DNA from: Rhodanobacteraceae bacterium
GTDB lineage: Bacteria; Pseudomonadota; Gammaproteobacteria; Xanthomonadales; Rhodanobacteraceae
DNA: 64,000 nucleotides
Reading direction: 5' to 3'
Assembly: GCA_016790075.1 (NCBI GenBank)
Contig: JAEUPP010000039.1
Span: forward strand, 372,001-436,000
Below, piece after piece: positions 35,511 to 44,020 of the stretch (position 1 is its first letter; each line of letters opens with the position of its first letter). A program made the position numbers and the translations under genes. Under the pieces are notes generated by a model. That model was not told where the DNA came from, did not search any database, and worked only from the letters and a program-made list of their open reading frames with translations.

Positions 35511-36554
35511 ATGAACTACGTAGAACTTGCCCACCGAATTCGCGCCTGGGGTGTTGAGCTCGGTTTTCAGCAGGTCGGCATTACCGGCACGGATCTCGCT
35601 GCCGACGAAACCCATCTGCTGAACTGGCTGGCCGCGGGATGCCATGGCGAAATGGACTACATGCAACGCCACGGCACCAAACGCAGCCGGCCGCAGGAGC
35701 TGCAGCCCGGCACCCTGCGTGTGATCTCGGTACGCATGGACTACGCGCCGCCCGGCATTGCCAGCAGTTGGGACGTGCTTGCCGACCACTCCCTGGCTTA
35801 CGTGTCGCGTTATGCACTGGGCCGTGACTATCACAAGCTCATGCGCAACCGTCTGCAACAGCTCGCCGATCGTATCGCCGCTGATATCGGTCCATTCGGC
35901 TATCGCGCCTTCGTCGATTCAGCCCCCGTGCTTGAGCGCGCGATCGCACGCAATGCAGGGCTAGGCTGGATCGGCAAACACACCTGCCTCATCAATCGTG
36001 GTGCCGGCTCGTGGTTTTTCCTCGGCGAACTCTATACCGACCTGCCGCTGCCACTCGATGAAGCAGCCAGCGCACACTGCGGCAGCTGTACGCGCTGCAT
36101 CGAGATCTGCCCTACCCGAGCGATCGTCGCGCCCTACCAGGTCGATGCACGACGCTGCATTTCCTACCTGACGATAGAGCTGCACGGCAGCATTCCCGAC
36201 GAATTTCGCCACGCGATCGGCAACCGCATCTATGGCTGCGACGATTGCCAGCTGATCTGCCCCTGGAACAAGTTCTCGCAACCGACCGCGGAAACCGATT
36301 TCACGCCGCGGCACCACCTCGACGGCGCCGCGCTCATCGAATTGTTTGCATGGACAGAAGACGAGTTCCGGCGTCGCACGGAGGGTTCAGCAATACGCCG
36401 CATCGGTCACGAGCGCTGGTTGCGCAACATCGCGATCGCGCTCGGCAACGCGCGCGGCCTGCCTGGCGCGGTCAACGCACTGCTAAGCCGCGCCGGGCAT
36501 GCCTCGGAACTTGTACGCGAACACGTGCAATGGGCGCTGCAACAACATGCGTAG
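35511..36554 (+). CDS. queG: Epoxyqueuosine reductase QueG
   Basis: A 347-residue cobalamin- and iron-sulphur-dependent enzyme for the last step of queuosine synthesis in tRNA. Two [4Fe-4S] clusters are supplied by CGSCTRCIEICPTRAI (about 190-205) and CDDCQLICPWN (about 243-253). RDYHKLMRNRL and GWIGKHTCLINRGAGSWFFL are QueG-typical. ATG 35511 fits the family; there is no obvious ribosome binding site, and the frame is open upstream, so an earlier TTG near 35448 is possible. It converges on pgi. Confidence 0.9.
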   Translation: MNYVELAHRIRAWGVELGFQQVGITGTDLAADETHLLNWLAAGCHGEMDYMQRHGTKRSRPQELQPGTLRVISVRMDYAPPGIASSWDVLADHSLAYVSRYALGRDYHKLMRNRLQQLADRIAADIGPFGYRAFVDSAPVLERAIARNAGLGWIGKHTCLINRGAGSWFFLGELYTDLPLPLDEAASAHCGSCTRCIEICPTRAIVAPYQVDARRCISYLTIELHGSIPDEFRHAIGNRIYGCDDCQLICPWNKFSQPTAETDFTPRHHLDGAALIELFAWTEDEFRRRTEGSAIRRIGHERWLRNIAIALGNARGLPGAVNALLSRAGHASELVREHVQWALQQHA

Positions 36555-36574
36555 CACACCTATTACCGCGCCGG

Positions 36575-38200
36575 TTAGCTCAGCGCACGGATCGTGGCGA
36601 TAAGCCCACGCGTCGAAGCGTCGAACGATTCCGGCACTGGCGCGTCACTCAGCGCTGGCAGGATCGACTTCGCCAGCACCTTGCCAAGTTCAACACCCCA
36701 CTGATCGAAAGCATTGATGTCCCAGAGCAGCGCCTGGATGAGCACCTTGTGCTCGTACAGCGCAAGCAGCGCACCGAGACTCTCGGGCGTAACGGCGTCA
36801 AGCAGCAAAGTGCTGCTGGGACGATCGCCGGGAAACGTACGCTGTGCAGCCAATGCCTGGCGCTCGACCGCATCACCACTCACCGCCTCGGCCAGCGCAT
36901 CCTGCGTGGTCTTGCCAAGGGCGAACGCAGCGCCCTGCGCCAGCAGATTGGCAAGCAGCGCCCTGTGATTGTCCTTGAGCCCGTGCGCCGGACGCACGGC
37001 ACCGATCAGATCCAGCGGCACGGCATCGCTGCCCTGGTGCAGAGCCTGGAAAAACGCATGCTGCGCATTCGTGCCGACGCTGCCCCAGACCACGGGCACT
37101 GTCGCTTGCCGCAGCGATTCGCCATTCGCCCCCACCCGCTTGCCGAGGCTCTCCATTTCAAGCTGCTGCAGGAAGGCCGGCAGTTCGGCCAGACCGTCGA
37201 GATAGGGAATCACGCCGTGGGTCGTATGACCCAGGCCATTGCGATTCCAGACCCCGATCAGCGCCAGCAAGACGGGCAAGTTGTCGCGCCAGCCGGCACT
37301 GCGGAAATGGTCATCCATCAACGCTGCACCGCGCAGGAAGGCGCGAAAATTCGGCATGCCGACGGCGAGTGCCAGCACCAGGCCCACGGCCGACCAGACC
37401 GAATAGCGCCCACCTACGAAATCCCACATCGGCAACACCCGTTGCGCCGGAATACCGAGTGCACCAGCCGCTTCGATGTTGGCGCTGACCGCAATGAAAT
37501 GCGCCGCCGCCCGAGTGGCGTCACCGCCATAGGCCTGCGCGATCCACTGGCGCAACACAGCGCCGTTGAGCAGGGTTTCCTGTGTGGTGAAACTCTTGGA
37601 CACCAGCAGCACCAGCGTGCGTCGCGGATCAAGCCGCCGCATCAGGGCAGCCGTTTGGTGGCCATCGACGTTCGGCAGAAAGTGGCAGGCAAAGCGACCG
37701 CTGTGATAACTGCGTAGCGCCTCGACCGCGAGTCGTGGTCCCAGGTCAGATCCGCCGATGCCGAGATTGACGATGTCGGTAATCCCCGCAGGGATGCCAT
37801 AGGCGCTGACGTCGTTACGTTCAAGTGCGTCGACGAGCCTGCCCATACGCAGGAGTGTCTCGTTGATCTCGCCTGTAACCGAAGCCGGCGCCAGCGACGG
37901 CAGCTGCGATTCGCCAGCGCGCAACGCGGTGTGCAACACAGGGCGCTGCTCAGAGCGATTGAGCACATCGCCGCGAAACATGGCGTCGCGGCGCTGCTGC
38001 CAGCCGCAGTCCTCGGCAATGGCGCCTAGCACCTGCAGTGCAGTCTCATCGAGTTTCTGTCGCGAGAAATCCAGCAGCAGGGGGCCGGCCCGGCGTGAGA
38101 ACTGCTCAAAGCGCTGCGGCGCGAAGAGCAGTTCTCGCAGATGCAACGGCTGCAAACGCGCGGCCTCCCGCGCCAGAGTGTCGAGCTGTCCGGCCAGCAT
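36575..38200 (-). CDS. pgi: Glucose-6-phosphate isomerase
   Basis: A 541-residue glycolytic enzyme interconverting glucose-6-phosphate and fructose-6-phosphate. The PGI signatures are intact: VNLGIGGSDLGPRLAVEALR, LVLLVSKSFTTQETLLN, VGGRYSVWSAVGL and NAFDQWGVELGKVLAKSI. The glutamate and histidine acid-base residues lie in the regions expected for the family. ATG 38200 begins the conserved N-terminus. It stands alone, and the roughly 900 bases upstream hold its leader but no recognised riboswitch. Confidence 0.93.
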   Translation of the reverse strand: MLAGQLDTLAREAARLQPLHLRELLFAPQRFEQFSRRAGPLLLDFSRQKLDETALQVLGAIAEDCGWQQRRDAMFRGDVLNRSEQRPVLHTALRAGESQLPSLAPASVTGEINETLLRMGRLVDALERNDVSAYGIPAGITDIVNLGIGGSDLGPRLAVEALRSYHSGRFACHFLPNVDGHQTAALMRRLDPRRTLVLLVSKSFTTQETLLNGAVLRQWIAQAYGGDATRAAAHFIAVSANIEAAGALGIPAQRVLPMWDFVGGRYSVWSAVGLVLALAVGMPNFRAFLRGAALMDDHFRSAGWRDNLPVLLALIGVWNRNGLGHTTHGVIPYLDGLAELPAFLQQLEMESLGKRVGANGESLRQATVPVVWGSVGTNAQHAFFQALHQGSDAVPLDLIGAVRPAHGLKDNHRALLANLLAQGAAFALGKTTQDALAEAVSGDAVERQALAAQRTFPGDRPSSTLLLDAVTPESLGALLALYEHKVLIQALLWDINAFDQWGVELGKVLAKSILPALSDAPVPESFDASTRGLIATIRALS

Positions 38201-39082
38201 GTTATTCCTTGGGCTGTTCGATGCGCACAGGCATCCGCTGCGTCGATGTTACTCAGCGCAAGCACGTCGGGTCGACCGACGCGATAACGAAAAACCCAGG
38301 AAAAAAACCCAATGTCCGGACAGCACGGCAAGGGCGCTGCCGGGACGATCTTGTGTCAGCACATCACATTCGACCAAGGTCGAAACGGCACCCTGCTCTG
38401 CACTTCAGTGGCAAGCTTCGGCATCGCACCGCTCGCGCGCATTGGGCAACTCATCCCATCAATACAGACACCAGCCGGCTTGGACCAAAACGACTCAGCA
38501 CCTGCAAGTTAACCAAACCGCAAGCGCCTACGGATTTGCCGGGATCGGCGGGACGCGCCACAGCATGGTTGACTGAGAGCAAGCCGCAAACTCACTCCTG
38601 CAAAGACCGCGCAACCGCCCCATTGGGGTTGAAAATGTGGAAATGCCGGATCCGGAACAGGCACACGCCTTGCGCGGATCGCCGTCGATAACGCCGGAAG
38701 CACTGCATGGAAGGAGTATGCGGAACCGATAAAGATCAGGTTCGACCATCCGCAGGTGCACCGGACGGCTGCAAGAAACCGGGCGGAAGGATTGCCGCTT
38801 GGCGCACATGCCAGCTGAGACTGGCACGGTGTGCAAAAAACCCACAGACCATCTGCTGTTGTCAGAAAACAACAGCGAACAGTTTACTGATTGCGAACCG
38901 AGCCCAAGTCTCCACCAAGGTGCCCCCAGCAGTTTGCATCGCGGCACAGCCACACGGGACAAAATTTACGCTACGGGCTAGTCCGTCAACAAAACGGGGG
39001 CGACTGCCGACCACCTACCGTAACCGGTTATTTATCAAGCGAATTATCACAATCCTGTGAACCTCCCGCACTGATGTGGAGG
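38201..39082. other. Large non-coding gap between pgi and panC with structured segments
   Basis: No coding frame here has family motifs. Structured pieces are a hairpin GCTGTTGT...ACAACAGC (38858-38879) and a stem TGCCAG-CTGAGA-CTGGCA near 38810-38828, extendable by GCACA/TGTGC on the minus strand. An unannotated small RNA or a long pgi leader is possible. Confidence 0.45.
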
Positions 39083-39116
39083 CAAAAAAAAACCCCCGCC
39101 GAAACCGGCGAGGGGT
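39083..39116 (-). terminator. Intrinsic terminator of the panB-panC operon
   Basis: On the minus strand, ACCCCTCGCCGG pairs with CCGGCGGGGGT-like sequence, with a one-base bulge, and is followed by nine T residues. It lies 147 bases beyond the panC stop. This is the one canonical U-tract terminator in the window. Confidence 0.8.
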
Positions 39117-39190
39117 GAATCGGAGTGACGATTACCTGAACAATGCGCCCTGCGGCTACCAGGAATACGAGACGTTGCGTAAACCCTGGC

Positions 39191-39254
39191 AGCTGTGGCG
39201 ACAGTACCACAGGTTTTGCGCGAACGCTACTACTTCGTGATTATCGCCACAGCT
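39191..39254 (-). other. Inverted repeat in the panC 3' region with alternative pairings
   Basis: AGCTGTGGCGA (39191-39201) and its exact inverse (39244-39254) can pair. A second CCACAG at 39207-39212 competes for the same CTGTGG arm, so two exclusive hairpins are possible ahead of the terminator. Confidence 0.45.
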
Positions 39255-39262
39255 AAGCGACC

Positions 39263-40111
39263 TCACCCGTCTATGGCGAGATTGTCGATAAGCCGCGTCA
39301 TGCCCAGGCGCGCCGCAACCAGTCCGATCAGCCCTGTGGTTTGACCGTTGGCGGCTTCGCCCAGGTCGTCCGCGCGACGGATCGCTGCGTAGTCGACGCG
39401 AAATCCCGTCTGTTCAAGTGCAGCACGCGCCTCACGCTCAACCGCATCAATTGCATCGCCGCAGAGCACGGCATCGCGCATGCGACATAGAGTTGCATAC
39501 ATGTTCGCGGCACGCGGCCGCTCGTCCACGTTCAAATACTGATTGCGCGAGCTCATCGCAAGGCCGTCCGCTTCGCGCATCGTGGCTACCTCACCAATCT
39601 CCACAGGCAAGCACAGGTCGGTTACAAGCCGGCGTATCGTCAGCAGCTGCTGATAGTCCTTGCGTCCAAACAACGCAGCGTCCGGTTGCACGAGATTGAG
39701 CAGGCGCAGGACGACAGTCGCGACTCCGGCGAAATGGCCCGGGCGGAATGCACCTTCCAACATCTCCGTTACACCGCCGACCTCCACGCGGGTCGCCGCC
39801 GCGAGGCCGAACGGGTACATCGATTCAACCGGCGGCGCAAACAGCAAGTCGCAACCTTCGCCCTCAAGGCCGGCCGCATCGGCGTCCAAGGTACGCGGAT
39901 AGCGCGCGAAATCTTCATTTGGCCCGAACTGCGTGGGATTCACGAATACGCTGGCAACAACCCGGTCACACCGTTCGCGTGCAGCGCGCACCAGCGAATA
40001 GTGCCCCGCGTGCAGATTACCCATAGTCGGCACTAGGCCAATGCGCAAGCCTTCACGGCGCCACCGCGCGGTAGCCGCACGCAACTCGGCCGCAGAAACA
40101 ATATGTTCCAT
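39263..40111 (-). CDS. panC: Pantothenate synthetase
   Basis: A 282-residue enzyme that joins pantoate to beta-alanine using ATP. LVPTMGNLHAGHYSLVR (the HIGH-like site), SVFVNPTQFGPNEDF, FGRKDYQQLL and MSSRNQYLN are the family motifs. ATG 40111 begins MEHIVSAAELR; longer upstream frames extend into panB and are rejected. It follows the panB stop after a single base, so the two are cotranslated in the usual panBC order. Termination is probably at 39083-39116. Confidence 0.95.
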   Translation of the reverse strand: MEHIVSAAELRAATARWRREGLRIGLVPTMGNLHAGHYSLVRAARERCDRVVASVFVNPTQFGPNEDFARYPRTLDADAAGLEGEGCDLLFAPPVESMYPFGLAAATRVEVGGVTEMLEGAFRPGHFAGVATVVLRLLNLVQPDAALFGRKDYQQLLTIRRLVTDLCLPVEIGEVATMREADGLAMSSRNQYLNVDERPRAANMYATLCRMRDAVLCGDAIDAVEREARAALEQTGFRVDYAAIRRADDLGEAANGQTTGLIGLVAARLGMTRLIDNLAIDG

Positions 40112-40112
40112 A

Positions 40113-40937
40113 TCAGTAGCTATGTTCGGGGGCGGGGAACGCGCCGCTGCGCACATCGTCGGCATAAGCATGAAGCGCGGACTGGATGGAGTCCCGGCCA
40201 GCAAGAAAATTCTTGCTGAAGCGTGGACGCTTGCCCGGTGTAAGGCCGAGCAAGTCATACATGACAAGCACCTGCCCGTCACAGTGTGGGCCCGCACCGA
40301 TGCCTATCGTCGGAATGGCCAGAGCCGCCGTTATGCGCTGCGCCAGCGCAGACGGGACACATTCGAGAACAAGCAGATCGGCGCCGGCAGACGCAACAGC
40401 TTTCGCATCATCGAATAGACGTTCGGCACGCTCGTCGTCGCGTCCCTGGACGCGGTATCCGCCTAGCTTGTGCACCGACTGGGGTGTGAGCCCGAGATGC
40501 GCGCAGACCGGTATGTCGCGTTCACTCAATGCATGGATGACGTCGGTAGCCCAGCCCGAGCCTTCGAGCTTGACCATCGCCGCCCGCCCTTCACCGATAA
40601 GGCGCGCAGAACTCGCATACGCCTGCTCGCGCGTCGCGTAACTCATGAACGGCAGATCGGCGATCAACAGCGCATTGCGCAGTCCGCGAGAAACTGCCGC
40701 GGTGTGGTAAACCATGTGATCGAGGTTTACCGGCAACGTGCTCGACTCGCCCTGAATGACCATACCGAGCGAATCACCTACGAGAACAACCTCGATACCA
40801 GCGGCATCAACCGCCGCAGCAAAGCTTGCATCGTAGGCCGTGACCATGACGATCTTCTCTCCGGCTCGCTTGCGCGCATGCAGCTGCGGTACGGTGACGG
40901 CGGTACGGGACGGTGCGGTCGCGGGATTGGCGTACAC
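40113..40937 (-). CDS. panB: 3-methyl-2-oxobutanoate hydroxymethyltransferase
   Basis: A 274-residue enzyme for the first committed step of pantothenate synthesis, adding a hydroxymethyl group from methylene-THF to ketoisovalerate. Key blocks are MVTAYDASFAAAVDAAGIEV, LVGDSLGMVIQG, GLTPQSVHKLGGYRVQGR and PTIGIGAGPHCDGQVLVMYD. GTG 40937 is chosen because GCAGGAG precedes it by six bases and the product then fits the family length; codons further upstream are not PanB-like. It precedes panC by one base. Confidence 0.94.
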   Translation of the reverse strand: MYANPATAPSRTAVTVPQLHARKRAGEKIVMVTAYDASFAAAVDAAGIEVVLVGDSLGMVIQGESSTLPVNLDHMVYHTAAVSRGLRNALLIADLPFMSYATREQAYASSARLIGEGRAAMVKLEGSGWATDVIHALSERDIPVCAHLGLTPQSVHKLGGYRVQGRDDERAERLFDDAKAVASAGADLLVLECVPSALAQRITAALAIPTIGIGAGPHCDGQVLVMYDLLGLTPGKRPRFSKNFLAGRDSIQSALHAYADDVRSGAFPAPEHSY

Positions 40938-41031
40938 GCAGAACTCCTGCGGGGAAATGTCGATTATCAACCCATAGCCGCAGCATCGAAAAGATGCGAA
41001 ATCGGCCCAAACATCCCTGGCACCACCCGAA

Positions 41032-41532
41032 CTACTGCGGCACCGGTAGCGGATCGAGACGGCGGCAACTGCTCGCATCGACGCTCGCCAGCAACTCCGC
41101 GACACGACCGCAACCTGGCACGATCAGGTCCGCCGCAATTTCAGCAAGCGGCGCGAGCACGAACGCACGCTGCGCCAGATGCGGATGCGGCACCTGCAAA
41201 GCGGCCGATGACACTACGCGGTCGCCATAGAGCAAAATATCGAGATCGAGCGCCCGCGGCCCCCAGCGCACGTTGCCGCGCACGCGACCGGCTTCACGTT
41301 CAATATCGAGCAATGCCGTGAGCAGCTTGCCGACCGAAAGAAAAGTATCTATTTCTACAACGGAATTAATAAACGGCGGCTGTTCACGCAACCCCCACGG
41401 CGGCGTCAGGTAGTGACTCGAACTGCGCCGCACACAGGTGAACGGTAGCGAGTCGATGCGGCGAGTTGCGTCAACAACAGCCCGCCGCGAGTCGCCCAGA
41501 TTGCTGCCCAGACCAATAAACGCCTGCGTCAC
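41032..41532 (-). CDS. folK: 6-hydroxymethyl-7,8-dihydropterin pyrophosphokinase
   Basis: A 166-residue folate enzyme. AFIGLGSNLGDSRRAVVDA opens the protein, INSVVEIDT follows, and VRWGPRALDLDILLYGD plus PHPHLAQRAFVLAPLAEIA are the HPPK signature (about 95-145). The start ATG overlaps the pcnB stop by four bases (ATGA), the common pcnB-folK arrangement. panB follows after about 95 bases, so the four genes may form one transcript. Confidence 0.94.
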   Translation of the reverse strand: MTQAFIGLGSNLGDSRRAVVDATRRIDSLPFTCVRRSSSHYLTPPWGLREQPPFINSVVEIDTFLSVGKLLTALLDIEREAGRVRGNVRWGPRALDLDILLYGDRVVSSAALQVPHPHLAQRAFVLAPLAEIAADLIVPGCGRVAELLASVDASSCRRLDPLPVPQ

Positions 41533-42965
41533 GGTTCCGCCGGCGGCGCGCCACCTTCGCCTACGACCGACTTGCGACGGCGACGGCGACGGCGCTTACG
41601 TGCTGCGCGCGGTACCGCCACATCTGAAGCGGCCGGCGACGGCTGCTGGAACAGCTCGCCGAGACGAGCAGTGTCTGCGACCTGTATCTGTTCCCACCAC
41701 TGCGCCAGCTCCGCCAGGCTGGGATCTGCCTGGCCGCGGACGACGAGGAAATCGTAGGCGGCACGAAAGCGCGGATGCGCAAGAAGGCGAGTCACTCGTT
41801 TCTTGATTTTCTGCTCGAAACGCGGCTGCAGAGCCCAGATCTCCTCCATCACGAGTGAGAAACGGCGCGGAATGGCCACGCGCGCAGTCTGCTCCAGAAT
41901 GACTGCCTCGGCAGAGTCGCCATAAGCATGCAAGGCGTCTCCGCCCGAGGCGATGATGCGTTCCGCGCGTTCACGCACGCCACCCCAGAGCAGCAGCGCG
42001 AACAGGAACGCCGGCGTTACCGACTTGCCCGCTTGCACGCGGTGGTCGGTGTTGGCAAGCCCGCACTCGACCAGGCGCCGAAACTCGTCGCCGTGGCGTT
42101 TGCTTAGCGCCGCCGCCGTCGACGGAAACACAAACTGCAGCAAACCGCTACGGTCAAGCTCACGGAAGCTGGCAAGGCCGTGTCCGGACAGAAAGAGTTT
42201 CAGTGACTCGTCAAATAGCCGCGCTGGCGCTGCTTCGCAGAGCAGCGCACCCAGTCGCGCAAAGGGTCGTGCGGCGCTTTCGTCAATACGGAAATCGAGT
42301 TTCGCCGCGAGACGTACTGCACGCAGCATGCGCACCGGATCCTCCCGATAGCGCAGCTCCGGCTCGCCGATCAGGTGCAACTCTTTCTTCTCCAGGTCGG
42401 CCATGCCGCCGACATAGTCCCGTACGCTGAAATCGGCGATGTTGTAATACAGCGCGTTGACGCGAAAATCGCGCCGGATGGCGTCTTCCTCAATCGAGCC
42501 GTAGACGTTGTCACGCACGATCCTGCCATCAACGACGTGACGATCGGCGTTACCTTCCTCGCCGATGCCACGAAATGTCGCGACCTCAACAATTTCCTGG
42601 CCGAAAACAACGTGAGCGAGGCGGAAACGACGCCCGATCAGGCGGCAGTTGCGGAACAGACCGCGCACCTCCTCCGGCGTAGCATTTGTAGCAATGTCAA
42701 AATCCTTGGGATGCCCGCCCAGCAGCAGATCGCGCACGGCCCCGCCAACCAGGAATGCTTCGTAGCCTGCCTCGTTGAGACGATACAGAACGCGCAACGC
42801 GCCGTTGCTGATATTGCGTCGTGAAATGCCGTGCTGGTCGCGCGAAATCACGCGTAGCTCCGGCAAGCGAGGCTGCACTGCAACGGCGGTTTGCACCGCC
42901 TTTTCTACGCCACGGCGCAACCCACGAGGAATTGCCCGTCGAATGAATTCCGTTATACTTCGCAC
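41529..42965 (-). CDS. pcnB: Poly(A) polymerase I
   Basis: A 478-residue nucleotidyltransferase that adds 3' poly(A) tails, marking RNA for decay. AFLVGGAVRDLLLGGHPKDF and DIATNATPEEVRGLF hold the catalytic aspartates (about residues 70-105). EEDAIRRDFRVNALYYNI and YREDPVRMLRAVRLAAKLDF are the RNA- and ATP-binding segments shared with CCA-adding enzymes. The C-terminus is strongly basic (RKRRRRRRRK), as in PcnB of this group. The gene starts 16 bases from the divergent tRNA-Glu gene. Confidence 0.93.
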   Translation of the reverse strand: MRSITEFIRRAIPRGLRRGVEKAVQTAVAVQPRLPELRVISRDQHGISRRNISNGALRVLYRLNEAGYEAFLVGGAVRDLLLGGHPKDFDIATNATPEEVRGLFRNCRLIGRRFRLAHVVFGQEIVEVATFRGIGEEGNADRHVVDGRIVRDNVYGSIEEDAIRRDFRVNALYYNIADFSVRDYVGGMADLEKKELHLIGEPELRYREDPVRMLRAVRLAAKLDFRIDESAARPFARLGALLCEAAPARLFDESLKLFLSGHGLASFRELDRSGLLQFVFPSTAAALSKRHGDEFRRLVECGLANTDHRVQAGKSVTPAFLFALLLWGGVRERAERIIASGGDALHAYGDSAEAVILEQTARVAIPRRFSLVMEEIWALQPRFEQKIKKRVTRLLAHPRFRAAYDFLVVRGQADPSLAELAQWWEQIQVADTARLGELFQQPSPAASDVAVPRAARKRRRRRRRKSVVGEGGAPPAEP

Positions 42966-42981
42966 GCTTTATCCTCGACGC

Positions 42982-43057
42982 GCTCCCTTCGTCTAGTGGC
43001 CTAGGACATCGCCCTCTCACGGCGAGAACAGGGGTTCGAACCCCCTAGGGAGCGCCA
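42982..43057 (+). tRNA. tRNA-Glu (anticodon CTC), CCA encoded
   Basis: A 76-base cloverleaf. GCTCCCT (42982-42988) pairs with AGGGAGC (43047-43053), followed by discriminator G and CCA. The T-loop is GGTTCGAACC, and the anticodon arm CGCCCTCTCACGGCG carries CTC. The body matches bacterial tRNA-Glu closely, including TTCGTCTAG in the D-arm region. Confidence 0.95.
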
Positions 43058-43098
43058 CTTTACTCCCCTTATTCCTACTCAGCAGGCTCGGTAGCCAC

Positions 43099-43422
43099 AT
43101 GCCTTTCGTTGTCACCGAAAACTGCATCAAGTGCAAGTACACCGACTGCGTCGAAGTATGCCCGGTGGACTGCTTTCATGCTGGCCCCAATTTCCTCGTG
43201 ATCGATCCCGACGAGTGCATCGACTGCACTCTCTGCGAACCAGAGTGTCCAGCCAACGCGATCTATCCGGAAGACGATGTCCCCGCCGGGCAGGAACACT
43301 TCATCGCGCTGAACGCGGAACTGGCCAAGACCTGGCCCGTACTGACCGAACGCAAAGACCCGCCCGCCGACGCCAAGGACTGGGACGGCAAGGCCGGCAA
43401 ACTCAGACTGCTGGAACGCTGA
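43099..43422 (+). CDS. fdxA: Seven-iron ferredoxin FdxA
   Basis: A 107-residue ferredoxin. Cysteines at positions 9, 12, 17, 21, 40, 43, 46 and 50 ([17 protein letters not shown], then [17 protein letters not shown]) build the [3Fe-4S] and [4Fe-4S] clusters of the Azotobacter FdI/FdxA type, with the extra C-terminal tail. It is a low-potential one-electron carrier in the cytosol and a possible partner for the ferredoxin-linked enzymes at 20.7-27 kb, although it is not linked to them. A short hairpin (GCTGAAC/GTTCAGC) overlaps its stop. Confidence 0.95.
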   Translation: MPFVVTENCIKCKYTDCVEVCPVDCFHAGPNFLVIDPDECIDCTLCEPECPANAIYPEDDVPAGQEHFIALNAELAKTWPVLTERKDPPADAKDWDGKAGKLRLLER

Positions 43423-43432
43423 ACTCGCGGGT

Positions 43433-43975
43433 TCAGCCCAGTCGCTCGCGCAACACGGCAACAACGCGCTGTACTGCGGCAGCTCCCCCGCTGACGCTGA
43501 CGCGGCTACCACCGCCGTCGGCACTGACGCCGATGTTCACGGTTTCTGTCACGGTTTCGACTTTCTTGCGGGTGAACAGGCGCTTGAGGAAGCCGCCTTC
43601 ATCACGCACCCGCTTCGTCGTCACCGACAACGAATAGGTATGCGCATCCGGATCACGCGCAGCGACGGCCCCCAAGTCCCCCGCACGCTCCAGCGCGGTG
43701 CCGACACGTCGCCAGGTACTGTCGACAGTGTCAGCCACATTGAGACCATCAATGCCGGTCGAACCACCGGCACGGGCTGAAGCACGTGGCGTACCAGCGG
43801 CGGGGACTACAAGCTCGCCGCGGCTCGGCGGAGCCTCAAGATCCGGCGGAATCTCCAGCGGACGCGCTTCCGCCGCCTTGTCCCATTCGGACTTCGACTT
43901 GAACAGACTGCAGCCACTTAACAGGGGAATCAGTGCGGTGAACAGCACGATTCGTATCGCGGACTTCGAGTTCAC
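43433..43975 (-). CDS. bamC: BamC-like outer-membrane lipoprotein
   Basis: A 180-residue lipoprotein with the lipobox LLSGCSL at about residues 18-24. The N-terminal unstructured segment is PPDLEAPPSRGELVVP, as in NlpB/BamC, where it contacts BamD. One helix-grip-type domain follows (VADTVDSTWRRVGTALER, then TYSLSVTTKRV). It is shorter than E. coli BamC (about 340 residues), so one of the two helix-grip domains is missing, as in many Xanthomonadales. The context dapA-bamC is the same as E. coli dapA-nlpB and supports the call. Confidence 0.75.
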   Translation of the reverse strand: MNSKSAIRIVLFTALIPLLSGCSLFKSKSEWDKAAEARPLEIPPDLEAPPSRGELVVPAAGTPRASARAGGSTGIDGLNVADTVDSTWRRVGTALERAGDLGAVAARDPDAHTYSLSVTTKRVRDEGGFLKRLFTRKKVETVTETVNIGVSADGGGSRVSVSGGAAAVQRVVAVLRERLG

Positions 43976-44020
43976 AGGAAAACCTTGGTCAGTCTTGGAC
44001 AGTGGAGCAAAACGGCGGCG

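Noticed and set aside
36245-37717. 490-codon plus-strand open frame opposite pgi
   Set aside because: Composition is Arg/Gln-rich with no family motif; pgi is certain.
38730-38830. CTGAGA and GAACCTGATC resembling thiamine-riboswitch boxes
   Set aside because: The two boxes are on opposite strands and the surrounding helices of a TPP riboswitch are absent; the nearby gene is pgi, not a thiamine gene.
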